Shown here piece after piece: positions 16,496 to 24,441 of a stretch of 64,000 nucleotides of DNA. A model generated the notes under the pieces. It searched no databases. It was given only the letters and a program-made list of their open reading frames with translations, and was not told the DNA's origin. The stretch is taken from assembly GCF_008923205.2 (NCBI RefSeq), contig NZ_WBMS02000017.1, positions 124,001 to 188,000 of the forward strand, written 5' to 3'. Positions within the stretch are counted from its first letter, which is position 1, and the number at the start of each line of letters is the position of its first letter. A program made the translations under genes and the position numbers. The DNA is from Actinomadura physcomitrii. Lineage in GTDB: Bacteria > Actinomycetota > Actinomycetes > Streptosporangiales > Streptosporangiaceae.

Positions 16496-17700
16496 GGGGC
16501 CTCCACAGCGGTCAGTGCTTTGTGCTCGAGCGATCCGGCTCGGAAGGCGCGGATCTTCTCGCGCAGTTCGGCGGCGCACGGGTCACCTTTGTATCGGCTG
16601 TGGCCCAGCCGCCGCTCGATCTCGCCCATCCGGCCGATGATGGTCACGACCCGGTAGTCGGCGCCGAGGTCGAAGACCTCCTTCAGCTCTTCGGCCGCGC
16701 CGTCCGGCTCGCCTGTCATCACATGCGCGAGCGCTGCGCCGATCCGGACCTGCGCCCACGTCCCGTACACCCATTGGTCGCCGTCGGCCCAGGCGTCATC
16801 TGCGTGGGCGACCGAGCGCAGCATGTCTGCCGGGTCGCGGGCACCGAGCCCCACCTGGAGTGCGTAGGTGGCCTGCCGGGCGCGCGTGCAGCTCCAGGCG
16901 TCGGCTCTCTCGTCGGCTGCCGAGCACGTGTCGCGCGCGTCCTCAGCCCGGCGCATCGCCTCATTCGCCGCGGCGATGTCACCGCGCGCCTGGAGGGCCG
17001 CCGCCTCCGACACTGCCAGCAGCACCCGTCCGCGACCGCCGGCGGGCGCCAGATGGAAGCCCCGACCGGCCAGCTCCGCGGCGTCGGCGTAGCGTCCCTC
17101 CCAGCGGGCGGTCTTGGACTGCGCGCACAGCACCAGGGCGCGGGCGGTGTCGGAGTCGGCCTCCTGCGCGCACGTCCAAGCGCCGTACCCGTAAGCGTCG
17201 GCGAGACGGTACCGCCCCACATCCCCGGCGAGCAGGTTGATCAGCGCGAACAACTCGGCGGAGATGCTCAGCAGATCGCGGGTCTGCGCGAGACGCTGAC
17301 GGCCGCTTCGCAGGATCTCGGCGACACGGCTCTGCAGGGTCTGCGCTTCCTGCAGGACGGCGAGCGGAGGTTGACGAGGATAGTCGTGGGCCAGGCGGCG
17401 GATGGCCGTCCCCAGATAGTCGACCGCGCCGTCGCCGACGTTGGTCTCCTCCAGCCAGGCGGCCAGCTCCAGGACGTCATCGGCTGCGGGGGTCCGCTTC
17501 TCCGGCACCAGCTCCGTGAGGGCGCCGTCGGCGTCGAGTAGCTCGTCGAGCCGTTCGGCGATCTCACGGGCGGGTGTCCGCAGGTCTCGTGCGACCCGCG
17601 ACAGGTACCCGTCATTGCAGGGGACGAGGGCGGCCAGCTTCCGCTGGCTGAGTCGCCGCTCGTCCATGAGCTGGCGCAGCTTCTGACCGAAGGTCGTCAT
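16492..17700 (-). CDS. XRE-family regulator with TPR-like C-terminal region
   Basis: A 402-aa protein with an N-terminal helix-turn-helix (about residues 5-60; QLMDERRLSQRKLAALV, then NDGYLSRVARDLR). A long Ala-rich helical region follows (about 75-390) with repeated A-x-x-Y/W-x-A patterns (LADAYGYGAWTCAQEADSDTA, YADAAELAGRG), typical of tetratricopeptide-like sensor domains in actinobacterial regulators. It is co-translated with the downstream 2H phosphoesterase. It faces the small-gene operon at 17891 across a 190-bp gap that probably holds both promoters. Confidence 0.8.
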   Translation of the reverse strand: MTTFGQKLRQLMDERRLSQRKLAALVPCNDGYLSRVARDLRTPAREIAERLDELLDADGALTELVPEKRTPAADDVLELAAWLEETNVGDGAVDYLGTAIRRLAHDYPRQPPLAVLQEAQTLQSRVAEILRSGRQRLAQTRDLLSISAELFALINLLAGDVGRYRLADAYGYGAWTCAQEADSDTARALVLCAQSKTARWEGRYADAAELAGRGFHLAPAGGRGRVLLAVSEAAALQARGDIAAANEAMRRAEDARDTCSAADERADAWSCTRARQATYALQVGLGARDPADMLRSVAHADDAWADGDQWVYGTWAQVRIGAALAHVMTGEPDGAAEELKEVFDLGADYRVVTIIGRMGEIERRLGHSRYKGDPCAAELREKIRAFRAGSLEHKALTAVEAP

Positions 17701-17890
17701 CGCCCACCCGTTTCGCCCCGGGGTGCCCTGCTGCCTCGCGCTGCCACCGCTGAGGGCAGCAGGCAGCGCCTTCCACCGTAACCGTCAATGCGTTGCGCTG
17801 TAGGGCGAAGGGTCTCGCAGACACAGAAGCGGCCCCGGCCGGCGGGCGAACGCCGGGACTCCGGGGCCTGACCGGAAAGCAGGTCCGGCT

Positions 17891-18154
17891 ATGAGCAAGG
17901 TACTGCGCCCCGCGCCGCCGGAGGCGGCGAGCGCGGAAGACATGAAGGCATTGGACGCGCTGCGCAAAGACTTCCCGGGCTGGTGGATCGGGCGATCGGA
18001 GAAGCGGATCGGCTGGGACGCCAAGCGCAAGCGCGGGGCGTTCTGGACCGGCGGCGTCTGGGCAGTCGAGGCCGAGTCCGCCGAATCGCTCCGGGCGCAG
18101 CTCCTGGAGGTGCAGATCCTCGACGCCAGGTTCACGACGGGCGCGAGCTCATGA
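17891..18154 (+). CDS. FPGW-family small protein 1
   Basis: An 87-aa protein with LDALRKDFPGWWIGRSEK, then AFWTGGVWAVEAESAESLRAQL. It is the first of three very short genes joined by ATGA overlaps. The pattern of a helix ending in FPGW, two Trp-rich strands and a final helix recurs in 18369-18584 and in the core of 13004-13489. No annotated function is known to me. It is divergent from the XRE gene, which may control it. Confidence 0.65.
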   Translation: MSKVLRPAPPEAASAEDMKALDALRKDFPGWWIGRSEKRIGWDAKRKRGAFWTGGVWAVEAESAESLRAQLLEVQILDARFTTGASS

Positions 18155-18372
18155 CGGCCCCCACCGCCGAGAGACGGCGCATCTACGAGTTCACGGTCGA
18201 GGAGCTTCCCGGTGGCGGACTGCGCGCCGTCCACGACGCCGACCCCGCGCTCGTCGTCGAGGCGGAGGCCTGGGAGGCCCTCGACCTCGAGTGCATGGCC
18301 GCATGGATCGCACGGACCTGGAGGCTGGCCGACGAGCGGCGCGAGCGGGAGCGGCCGGAGGTGCAGCTATGA
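18151..18372 (+). CDS. Small acidic protein of unknown function
   Basis: A 73-aa protein starting at an ATG that overlaps the previous stop (ATGA). It reads IYEFTVEELPGGGLRAVHD, then VVEAEAWEALDLECMAAWIARTWRL, and ends in an Arg/Glu-rich helix. There are no motifs or membrane segments. It is coupled to both neighbours, so the three products are probably made in similar amounts. Confidence 0.55.
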   Translation: MTAPTAERRRIYEFTVEELPGGGLRAVHDADPALVVEAEAWEALDLECMAAWIARTWRLADERRERERPEVQL

Positions 18373-18584
18373 CCGCCCCGGCCTGGACGGCGGACGTCGA
18401 GGACTCCGCGGATCTGGAGGAGCGGCTCCGCGCCGAGTTCCCCGGCTGGCGCATCGCGCGTGCCGGGGGCAGTTGGTGGGCCTCGCGTACGCCCCTGCTG
18501 AGCGAGACGGTTACCGCAGCCGACAGCGTCCAGGCGCCCAGTGCCGCCGAGCTCTACCTCGCGCTCGATCGGACACGCTCGTGA
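18369..18584 (+). CDS. FPGW-family small protein 2
   Basis: A 71-aa paralogue of the protein at 17891: LEERLRAEFPGWRIARAGGSWWAS, then DSVQAPSAAELYLALDRTR. Its ATG overlaps the previous stop (ATGA). In the same frame, straight after its TGA, a further coding-like stretch continues to 18764 (see next entry), as if another gene had been fused or lost here. Confidence 0.6.
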   Translation: MTAPAWTADVEDSADLEERLRAEFPGWRIARAGGSWWASRTPLLSETVTAADSVQAPSAAELYLALDRTRS

Positions 18585-18764
18585 TCAACAAGGTCCCCGA
18601 CCTACAACATCGTCCCCACGGGCGAACTCTCGTTCCTGACGCAGGACCGCCGCATCGCCTCGACCTTCGTCGATATGAGCGGCGGCACCTGGCGCGCCCG
18701 CACTCTGTCCGGCGGCGCGGTCACGCTCGACGTTCCGAATGCCGTGGCCGAGCTGGCGACGTAG
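18585..18764 (+). pseudogene. Start-less coding remnant after FPGW protein 2
   Basis: Immediately after the TGA at 18582-18584, and in the same frame, the sequence reads TYNIVPTGELSFLTQDRRIAS, then FVDMSGGTWRARTLSGGAVTLDVPNAVAELAT and a TAG. It has natural protein composition but no start codon or ribosome-binding site. The simplest view is the 3' part of a further small gene whose 5' end was deleted against the preceding gene. Stop-codon readthrough cannot be ruled out. The rest of the gap to 18931 holds only a GGAGGTG ribosome-binding site for the next gene. Confidence 0.4.
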
Positions 18765-18931
18765 GGCGCCGACCGGGTCATCCGATGGGCGGCGACCTCG
18801 GGGCTCGCTGCGGTGCTCGGGCAGCCTTAGCGAATGCAGAGCCCAGAGCGCTTCCCTCAATCTCCGTGGCTCCGGTCAGCAGGCGCGCGCCGGGGCCGCG
18901 GTACCAAACCACAGCCGCGCCGGAGGTGCAC

Positions 18932-19408
18932 ATGACCGTCACTCTTGATCGGGCGGAAGCGACCGCCCGCGACCCCCGCGACCTGGTCACGCCTGAGCTG
19001 TTCCAGCAGATGGTGGACGACGTGGTGATCTTCGACAAGGTCACTCGCCCCTATGCCGAGCGCGGCGTGGAGCAGTTCCTGGTCTTCATGAAGGCGTGGG
19101 GCGACACCATGACCGAAGTCGGCGGCGACGCCCGCGCCTGGGTGAAGTTCGCGCCCTCGCCCGCCGTGGACAAGATCTGGCACCGCTCCATGATGCGCAC
19201 GCGTACCTTCGCGGCCGTGTGCGACATGGTCGCGGGCCGGTTCATGCATCACCTGCCGATCATGGATGAGGACATCCGGTCCGGGCAGGCGTCCGAGCGC
19301 GGCCTGGCGGCGATGCGCGCCACGGGGTACCGCGTCGATCTGGAATGGTGGATGGACGGCGAGTCGTGCTGCCCGGAGAACTGCGCGCAGCCACCGATGA
19401 ACGCCTGA
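18932..19408 (+). CDS. Glycine-rich-domain-like (GRDP/DUF1399-like) protein
   Basis: A 158-aa protein starting at an ATG with CGGAGGTG upstream. The central part reads VDKIWHRSMMRTRTFAAVCDMVAGRFMHHLPI, matching the D-x-x-W-H...Y/F-x-x-x-C...H-H-P pattern of the glycine-rich-domain-like family (COG4278). The N-terminal helices (ELFQQMVDDVVIFDKVT, EQFLVFMKAW) fit as well. Biochemical function is not known to me for bacterial members. It is followed 21 bp later by the kinase-like gene, probably in one transcript. Confidence 0.6.
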   Translation: MTVTLDRAEATARDPRDLVTPELFQQMVDDVVIFDKVTRPYAERGVEQFLVFMKAWGDTMTEVGGDARAWVKFAPSPAVDKIWHRSMMRTRTFAAVCDMVAGRFMHHLPIMDEDIRSGQASERGLAAMRATGYRVDLEWWMDGESCCPENCAQPPMNA

Positions 19409-19429
19409 CACCACCACGGGGATTGATCC

Positions 19430-20233
19430 ATGCGCAGCCACTGGTCCGACCTGCCGCCCGAGGTGCTCAACGCGGTCACGGCGCACACCGGCCCCATCCG
19501 ACGGGTCGAGACCGCGCCCGCCGGCAACCACGCCGACATCGCCGGGACCATCCACACCGCGGACGGCCGGCTGTTCGTCAAGGCCGCACGCAAGACCGCG
19601 CCGGGCACCGACGGCCCGGAAGTCCGGTCGCTGCGCTGGGAAGCCGCGATCAACCCCCACGTCACCCAGTACGCCCCCCGCCTCCACTTCACCGTGGAGG
19701 CGGGCGGGTGGCTCCTCCTGGCCTTCGAACACGTCCAAGCCCGGCACGCCGACTACACCCCTGGCTCACCCGACCTGGACATCCTCACCAAGATCATCGA
19801 TAGCCTGCAGGCACACCCGCTCCCCGATGTGCTGGAACGCAAGCGCGTCGAGCGCCGCTGGGAATCGATGGGGGACATGACCCCACTGGCGGGCAACACC
19901 CTGCTGCACGCCGACCTCAACCCCGCCAACGTCCTACTCGGCGGCAACGACACCGCCTACGTCGTGGACTGGACGTTCGCCGGACGCGGCGCCGCCTTCC
20001 TCGAGCTGGCGCTCCTCATCCCCTGGCTACTCAAAGCTGGCCACATCCCGACCGAAGCGGAGAGTTGGGCCGCGCGGTTCCCAGCCTGGACGTCCGCTGA
20101 CCCGGCCGCCGTCGACCTGTTCGCTCGCGTCTTCGCCGACAAATGGCAGGCCAACCTCGCCACGAACACCGAGGCGTGGGCGCTCGAACACGCCGCAGCC
20201 GCGCGCCAATGGGCCGACTATCGGCTGCACTGA
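19430..20233 (+). CDS. Aminoglycoside-phosphotransferase-like kinase
   Basis: A 267-aa protein with the protein-kinase-like fold of the APH/choline kinase family: LFVKAARK as the ATP-binding Lys strand, a hinge-like segment (LLLAFEHV), the catalytic loop LLHADLNPANVLL (H-x-D-x-x-x-x-N), and the metal-binding VVDWTFAGRG. The C-terminal helices bind the substrate in this family; the substrate here is unknown. Similar genes are common accessory cargo in actinomycetes and are not necessarily resistance genes. Confidence 0.75.
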   Translation: MRSHWSDLPPEVLNAVTAHTGPIRRVETAPAGNHADIAGTIHTADGRLFVKAARKTAPGTDGPEVRSLRWEAAINPHVTQYAPRLHFTVEAGGWLLLAFEHVQARHADYTPGSPDLDILTKIIDSLQAHPLPDVLERKRVERRWESMGDMTPLAGNTLLHADLNPANVLLGGNDTAYVVDWTFAGRGAAFLELALLIPWLLKAGHIPTEAESWAARFPAWTSADPAAVDLFARVFADKWQANLATNTEAWALEHAAAARQWADYRLH

Positions 20234-20276
20234 CCGGCTAGTAGCCACGAGCGACTCGGGCGGCCTTCGCGGTGCT

Positions 20277-21776
20277 TCAGGGAGTTGGCCGCTTTTGGTT
20301 CTTCCCCCAACCGCCGTTCGGTGACGGGCTTCGAAGTTCTGCTTGCGAGTCGGCTAGGCACTCTCCGATGGGGGTTGGGAAGCCAGTGGCGGCGAGGGTG
20401 CTTTGCGTGGGTGCAGCTTTGCTGGCTGCCCGGCGCATGATGAGGCGTGCTTCGTCGGTGTGGTCTGGGTTGTCGGCTGCGAGGGCTTGGATGGCGCGTC
20501 CGAGTGTGGTGGCGGTTTGGATGCCTTGTGCTTCGGTGGCTTCGTAGAGCCCAAGTAGTCGGCGGGTTGATGCCGGGACGCGGGGGCTGAAGCTCGGGCG
20601 TTGTTGTTGCTGTTGGAGGACGCTCATGACCGCCACATCGTTGAGGGCGGTGTGGTGGTTGGCGGCGATGACATTGCAGGCCTCCAGGGCTTTGAGGGCT
20701 GCGGTCGCGATGTGGACGGCGTCGGTCGTGTTGGCGGCGAGTTCCTCAGGTAGTTTCACCCGGTAGGAGGCGCGTGGGCTTGGTGTCCAGGCGGGGTCGG
20801 CGTGGATGATGCGGCCGAGGCGGATGATGAGGTCGCTGGCGTCAGTGGCAATGCTGGTTACGGGGTGGCCGAAGCTGTCGTAGGCGTCCCAGCGTCGGGT
20901 GATCGCTTTCCAGCGTCCCGCGGTCCTCCTAATGGATGGGGTGACCTGCTTGAGGTGCGACACCTGGTCGGTCTCGTTCAGTTCCTCCATTCGACGAGTG
21001 AGGTGGAGGATGGTCTTGCTGTTGAGGTCGCAGGTGATGGCGGCTGCGCGGGCGAGGTAGCGCCAAGTGGTGAGCGAGCCAGGTGCGTTGGGATTGTTCA
21101 GGCGTTGGATGCTGGCGTTGAGTCCGGCGAAGGCGTGCTCCAAGGTTTCGCCGACTGCGGGCGGAATCCGTTCGGGGATGTGGTGGAGCGGGACGGAATT
21201 GATCGGTGGCCGCTCGTTCGTGCCGAAGACTCTGGACAGGACGGCGGCGGTCAGGAGCGGCCGGGTGGCGGTGTTGGAGGGCGCGCCGGTGTGTTTGGCC
21301 AGGTGGCCGACGGTTGCGGTGTGGGTGCTGAGTTGATGCAACAGGGCGCGAGCGGTGTCGGTGGCGGCGATGGTGGGTGCGTCGGCCGAGACGGGTTCGG
21401 TGAGCCCCGTCGGGGCGTGAGAGACGAGCAGGTCGAGGCCGCAGCCGAGAGCGATGGAGACGCAGCGGATCTTCTCGGCGAGGACGGATTCGGGTGCTTC
21501 GGTGGTGGAGCGGGGGCCGAGGAGTTGTTCGGCGTGGTTGATGAGGGTGGAGGCGCGGCGGGCGGCGTCCCGCACGCCGTGGTCGGGTGTGTGCGGGACG
21601 CCGAATCCGGTGGCGATCTGGTCGTGGTAGCGGACGAGGACGTGGGCGAGTTGTGAGAGTTCGGCTCGGACGGCGGGTTGGGCGGCTTGGTGGGCGATGT
21701 CGGGTGCGTGGACGGCGTGTTTGAGGTCGGTCAGGTGTTCGCCGGCGAGTGCGGTCATCTCCCCGAAGGTGACCAT
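20277..21776 (-). CDS. Large helical ICE protein with C-terminal AA-x-x-FP motif
   Basis: A 499-aa protein, last gene of the long conjugation operon (6 bp after the previous stop). It is predominantly helical, His/Ala/Thr-rich, without membrane segments or recognised motifs (for example EMTALAGEHLTDLKHAVHA at the start). Its C-terminus carries LAATGFPTPI followed by a 32-residue tail ending in KNQKRPTP, the same arrangement as four other unknown ICE proteins. It could be a substrate or accessory factor of the secretion system; this is inference from position and the shared tail. Confidence 0.7.
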   Translation of the reverse strand: MVTFGEMTALAGEHLTDLKHAVHAPDIAHQAAQPAVRAELSQLAHVLVRYHDQIATGFGVPHTPDHGVRDAARRASTLINHAEQLLGPRSTTEAPESVLAEKIRCVSIALGCGLDLLVSHAPTGLTEPVSADAPTIAATDTARALLHQLSTHTATVGHLAKHTGAPSNTATRPLLTAAVLSRVFGTNERPPINSVPLHHIPERIPPAVGETLEHAFAGLNASIQRLNNPNAPGSLTTWRYLARAAAITCDLNSKTILHLTRRMEELNETDQVSHLKQVTPSIRRTAGRWKAITRRWDAYDSFGHPVTSIATDASDLIIRLGRIIHADPAWTPSPRASYRVKLPEELAANTTDAVHIATAALKALEACNVIAANHHTALNDVAVMSVLQQQQQRPSFSPRVPASTRRLLGLYEATEAQGIQTATTLGRAIQALAADNPDHTDEARLIMRRAASKAAPTQSTLAATGFPTPIGECLADSQAELRSPSPNGGWGKNQKRPTP

Positions 21777-21782
21777 GGGCGC

Positions 21783-22166
21783 CTACCGGAGGGCTTTGCG
21801 GAGCCGGCTGGCGTGCAGGGCCGCTTGTAGGCAGGCCATCTTGTCGTCGGGGTCGCTGGCCAGTTCGGCGGCGCGGACCAGGCTCTGGGAGACCTTGCTG
21901 GCGAGTTCGAACAGGGCGTTGGCGGTCGCGTTGGCGGTGTCGTGGTCGGCCGGGGCGGCGGCCTGCAGGGAGGGGGCTTGGCGTAGGGCGCGGTGGGCTT
22001 GGGTGGCTTCGCCTTCGGCCATGCCCCAGGCGATGAATCCGTCGGGTTCCTGGGCGGCGAAGGCGGTGATGACGCGTTCGGCGTGGGCCAGGTCGTTGAG
22101 GGCGGTGTTGAGGAGTTCGGTGAACCAGGTCTGGCGGACTTGGGCGTGCTCGTGGTCGTGGGTCAT
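21783..22166 (-). CDS. Tandem family A, copy 1 (unknown function)
   Basis: A 127-aa helical protein ending DDKMACLQAALHASRLRKALR. The closing sequence matches that of the 142-aa protein at 23078-23506 (GDRVACLQAAHHAGRLHAALK), so the two are paralogues. Each follows a family B gene, which suggests duplication of an A-B pair. There are no membrane segments or catalytic motifs. Confidence 0.6.
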   Translation of the reverse strand: MTHDHEHAQVRQTWFTELLNTALNDLAHAERVITAFAAQEPDGFIAWGMAEGEATQAHRALRQAPSLQAAAPADHDTANATANALFELASKVSQSLVRAAELASDPDDKMACLQAALHASRLRKALR

Positions 22167-22288
22167 GTGCGGGTCCTTGGTCCGAGCGGATGGGGCTGGC
22201 GCCGTGCCGGGCGTGCTGGGCTTGGACGGATCCGGGCTTGGCCGTGTTGATGGAAAGAGGTCGTGGGCATCTGAGCTCCTGGCTGTAG

Positions 22289-23071
22289 TCAGGCTGCTTG
22301 AGTCGGGCCCTGCCTGGGCCTGGACTGTTTGGTGGAATGACCGGGGTTGGGTCCTGAAACGGGTGGGATGCCTTTGGTGATGTCGTGCGGGAAGTCGTTG
22401 GCGGCGGCTGCGGCGTCACGTGGACGGTTGGCGGGCGCGGGCGGTGGTGGTTTGGGGTCGAGTTCGTTGCGCAGTTGGTGTGCGGGGACGCCCGACCAGG
22501 AGCTGAGCGCCTCGATCAGGTTGTCGCAGGAGCGTTTGACGGCGGCGCGGTCAGGTGCCGTGGCGGTGCTGAGGCGGGCCGCGAGGCTGATGTAGACGCG
22601 TTCGGCCTGGTCGGCACGGGAGACGGTGCCCAGGGACGTTTTGGTCGGTGGGAAGGGTGGTGCTGGGGCCAGGTGATCGGCGGGCGTGGCGAGGACATTG
22701 GGGATGCCGGGGACTTCGACGAGGTAGATCGTCCCGGCGTCGGATCTGCTGGTGGTCCAGCCGACGATGGTGCCGCAGCGGCCGCCGTGCAGGGGGAGGC
22801 GGACCTGCTCGCCGACCTTGTACGGTGCGGTGTCCTGGCCGGGATTCTGTGAGGTGATTGCCCGGCCGCTGGCGATGACTTCGGCGAAGTCGAGGTCGTG
22901 ATCGATGGCGTAGTGCTCCAGGTCGTTGATCAGAGCGCTGAGCAGGGCTCGGGTGTAGAGCGGGTCGCGGTCGAGCAGGGAACCGCCGCCGGGGAAGGCG
23001 CGCTGCTCGTAGGTGCGGATGATCTGGGTGGCGCGGGCCAGCTGCGTGGCGTTGAAGTCGTGGGCGGTCAT
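22289..23071 (-). CDS. Tandem family B, copy 1, with SH3-like middle and AA-x-x-FP tail
   Basis: A 260-aa protein. The N-terminal helices include LLSALINDLEHYAIDHDLDF. A middle beta-rich segment (about residues 85-140; YKVGEQVRLPLHGGRCGTIVGW, then IYLVEVPG) looks like a small SH3-type barrel. A helical region with LIEALSSWSGV follows, and the C-terminus carries AAANDFPHDI plus a 32-residue basic, Pro-rich tail. The same order recurs in 23533-24393 and in the frameshifted 24442-25256 gene. Function is unknown. The position next to the VirD4 gene and the shared tail suggest a conjugation-linked role. Confidence 0.65.
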   Translation of the reverse strand: MTAHDFNATQLARATQIIRTYEQRAFPGGGSLLDRDPLYTRALLSALINDLEHYAIDHDLDFAEVIASGRAITSQNPGQDTAPYKVGEQVRLPLHGGRCGTIVGWTTSRSDAGTIYLVEVPGIPNVLATPADHLAPAPPFPPTKTSLGTVSRADQAERVYISLAARLSTATAPDRAAVKRSCDNLIEALSSWSGVPAHQLRNELDPKPPPPAPANRPRDAAAAANDFPHDITKGIPPVSGPNPGHSTKQSRPRQGPTQAA

Positions 23072-23077
23072 GGGCGC

Positions 23078-23506
23078 CTACTTCAGAGCCGCGTGCAGGC
23101 GTCCGGCGTGGTGTGCGGCCTGCAGGCAGGCGACACGGTCACCGGGATCGGCGGACTTGGATGCAACGTTGAGGATCGCTTCGGTGACGACCAGGACGAA
23201 GCCGGCGATCGCCTCGACGAGTTCCTGGGTCTCGCCTGTGGTCATGGGCGCGGCGCTGGGCCAGGCGAGGGTGGGGGCCTGCGACAGCACCCACCATGCG
23301 TCGATGGCGGCGATGGTCGCGGTCTCGGAGTCGAGACGGGCCTGATCGTTGCCGATGTCGGGCAACAGGGTCGTGGTGCGCTCGATCAGGTCCACGCCGA
23401 GGAAGGCGGCGGTGAGTAGCGCGGGGATGGAGTCGGCGGCTTTGATCTGTCGCGTGAGGTACTGGAACTGGTGCTTCAGGAGATCCTCCGTGGTGCTGCT
23501 CTTCAT
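23078..23506 (-). CDS. Tandem family A, copy 2 (unknown function)
   Basis: A 142-aa helical protein, paralogue of 21783-22166 through its C-terminal third. It sits between family B copies 2 and 1, in the same operon. There is no recognised domain. Confidence 0.6.
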   Translation of the reverse strand: MKSSTTEDLLKHQFQYLTRQIKAADSIPALLTAAFLGVDLIERTTTLLPDIGNDQARLDSETATIAAIDAWWVLSQAPTLAWPSAAPMTTGETQELVEAIAGFVLVVTEAILNVASKSADPGDRVACLQAAHHAGRLHAALK

Positions 23507-23532
23507 TGATTGGGCGGCCGCCGCGAGGCGGG

Positions 23533-24393
23533 TCAGCGGCTGGGGTTGGGCGGCGGTTGCCGGGTGCGTGACGCGCGGGTCGTGGCCGGCTTCTGGTCGC
23601 CGGCGATGCTGTCGGCCAGCGGGACCGGGAAGGCTTGGGCGGCGAGTTGGGCGGGCGTGAGCCGAGCGGTCGATTCTGCGGTTGCTGCCCGAGGCGCCGG
23701 CTTGGTGGTGTCATCCAGTTCTGCTGCGTTCAGGTGTTCGGCGACTCTGTTCAAGAGCAGGTCGGTGACGTTGCGTTCGTGCATGTCGTTCCAGGTGGTG
23801 AGCGCGGCCAGCAGGGTTTGGTGGTCCCGTAGGTCGTCCTGGCTTGGTGCTCGGCTGTGGACGTCTGCGGCGGCGATACGGGTTGCCGCGTCGACCAGGA
23901 GCTGTTCAGCCTTGAGCGGGTCGTGGACGTCACCTTGGTTCGTGGGCGTGGTGGGGAAGGGTCGCGCAGGCTCCAGGTCGGCGGCCAGGACGGGCTGGTT
24001 CTGGGTCTGTCCGAGGAAGTGCACGTAGTACTCGGTCTGGCCCTGCTCGGAGACCAGCACGCCGGTGACAGTGCCCCGCGTCGGCTGCCCCAGCAGGATG
24101 GCCTCGTCGGCGGCGGGACCTTCGAGCTGGACGGTCGAGCCGATGGCGAAGGCGTTGGGGTTGTCGCGTTCGGTGTCGTAGTAGGCCTGCGCTTCGGCGG
24201 CGATGTCGTTGAACTCGATTCCGCGGCGTTCGGCGTAGTGCATCAGGTCGACCAGCAGGTCGCTGATCAGCTCGCGTGCGTCCTCGTCGTTGGTGCGGTG
24301 GTCGAGGTGCTCGGTCTGCTCGAAGAGGGCTTGGAAGGAATCGAGAGCTGCGGCTCCGAACTCGGCGAACTCCTCGGCGCCGGCTTCGGTCAT
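23533..24393 (-). CDS. Tandem family B, copy 2
   Basis: A 286-aa acidic protein with the family B layout: N-terminal helices (LISDLLVDLMHYAERRGIEF), an SH3-like segment (FAIGSTVQLEG, then RGTVTGVLVSEQGQTEYYVHF), helices with LLAALTTWNDM, then LAAQAFPVPL and a 30-residue basic tail ending PPPNPSR. Among the three B copies it has the clearest repeat of the middle segment. Function is unknown. Confidence 0.65.
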   Translation of the reverse strand: MTEAGAEEFAEFGAAALDSFQALFEQTEHLDHRTNDEDARELISDLLVDLMHYAERRGIEFNDIAAEAQAYYDTERDNPNAFAIGSTVQLEGPAADEAILLGQPTRGTVTGVLVSEQGQTEYYVHFLGQTQNQPVLAADLEPARPFPTTPTNQGDVHDPLKAEQLLVDAATRIAAADVHSRAPSQDDLRDHQTLLAALTTWNDMHERNVTDLLLNRVAEHLNAAELDDTTKPAPRAATAESTARLTPAQLAAQAFPVPLADSIAGDQKPATTRASRTRQPPPNPSR

Positions 24394-24441
24394 GCAACCT
24401 CCATCGGGTCGGTGTGCTGGCGGCTTGAGTGCTGAGGCGAT

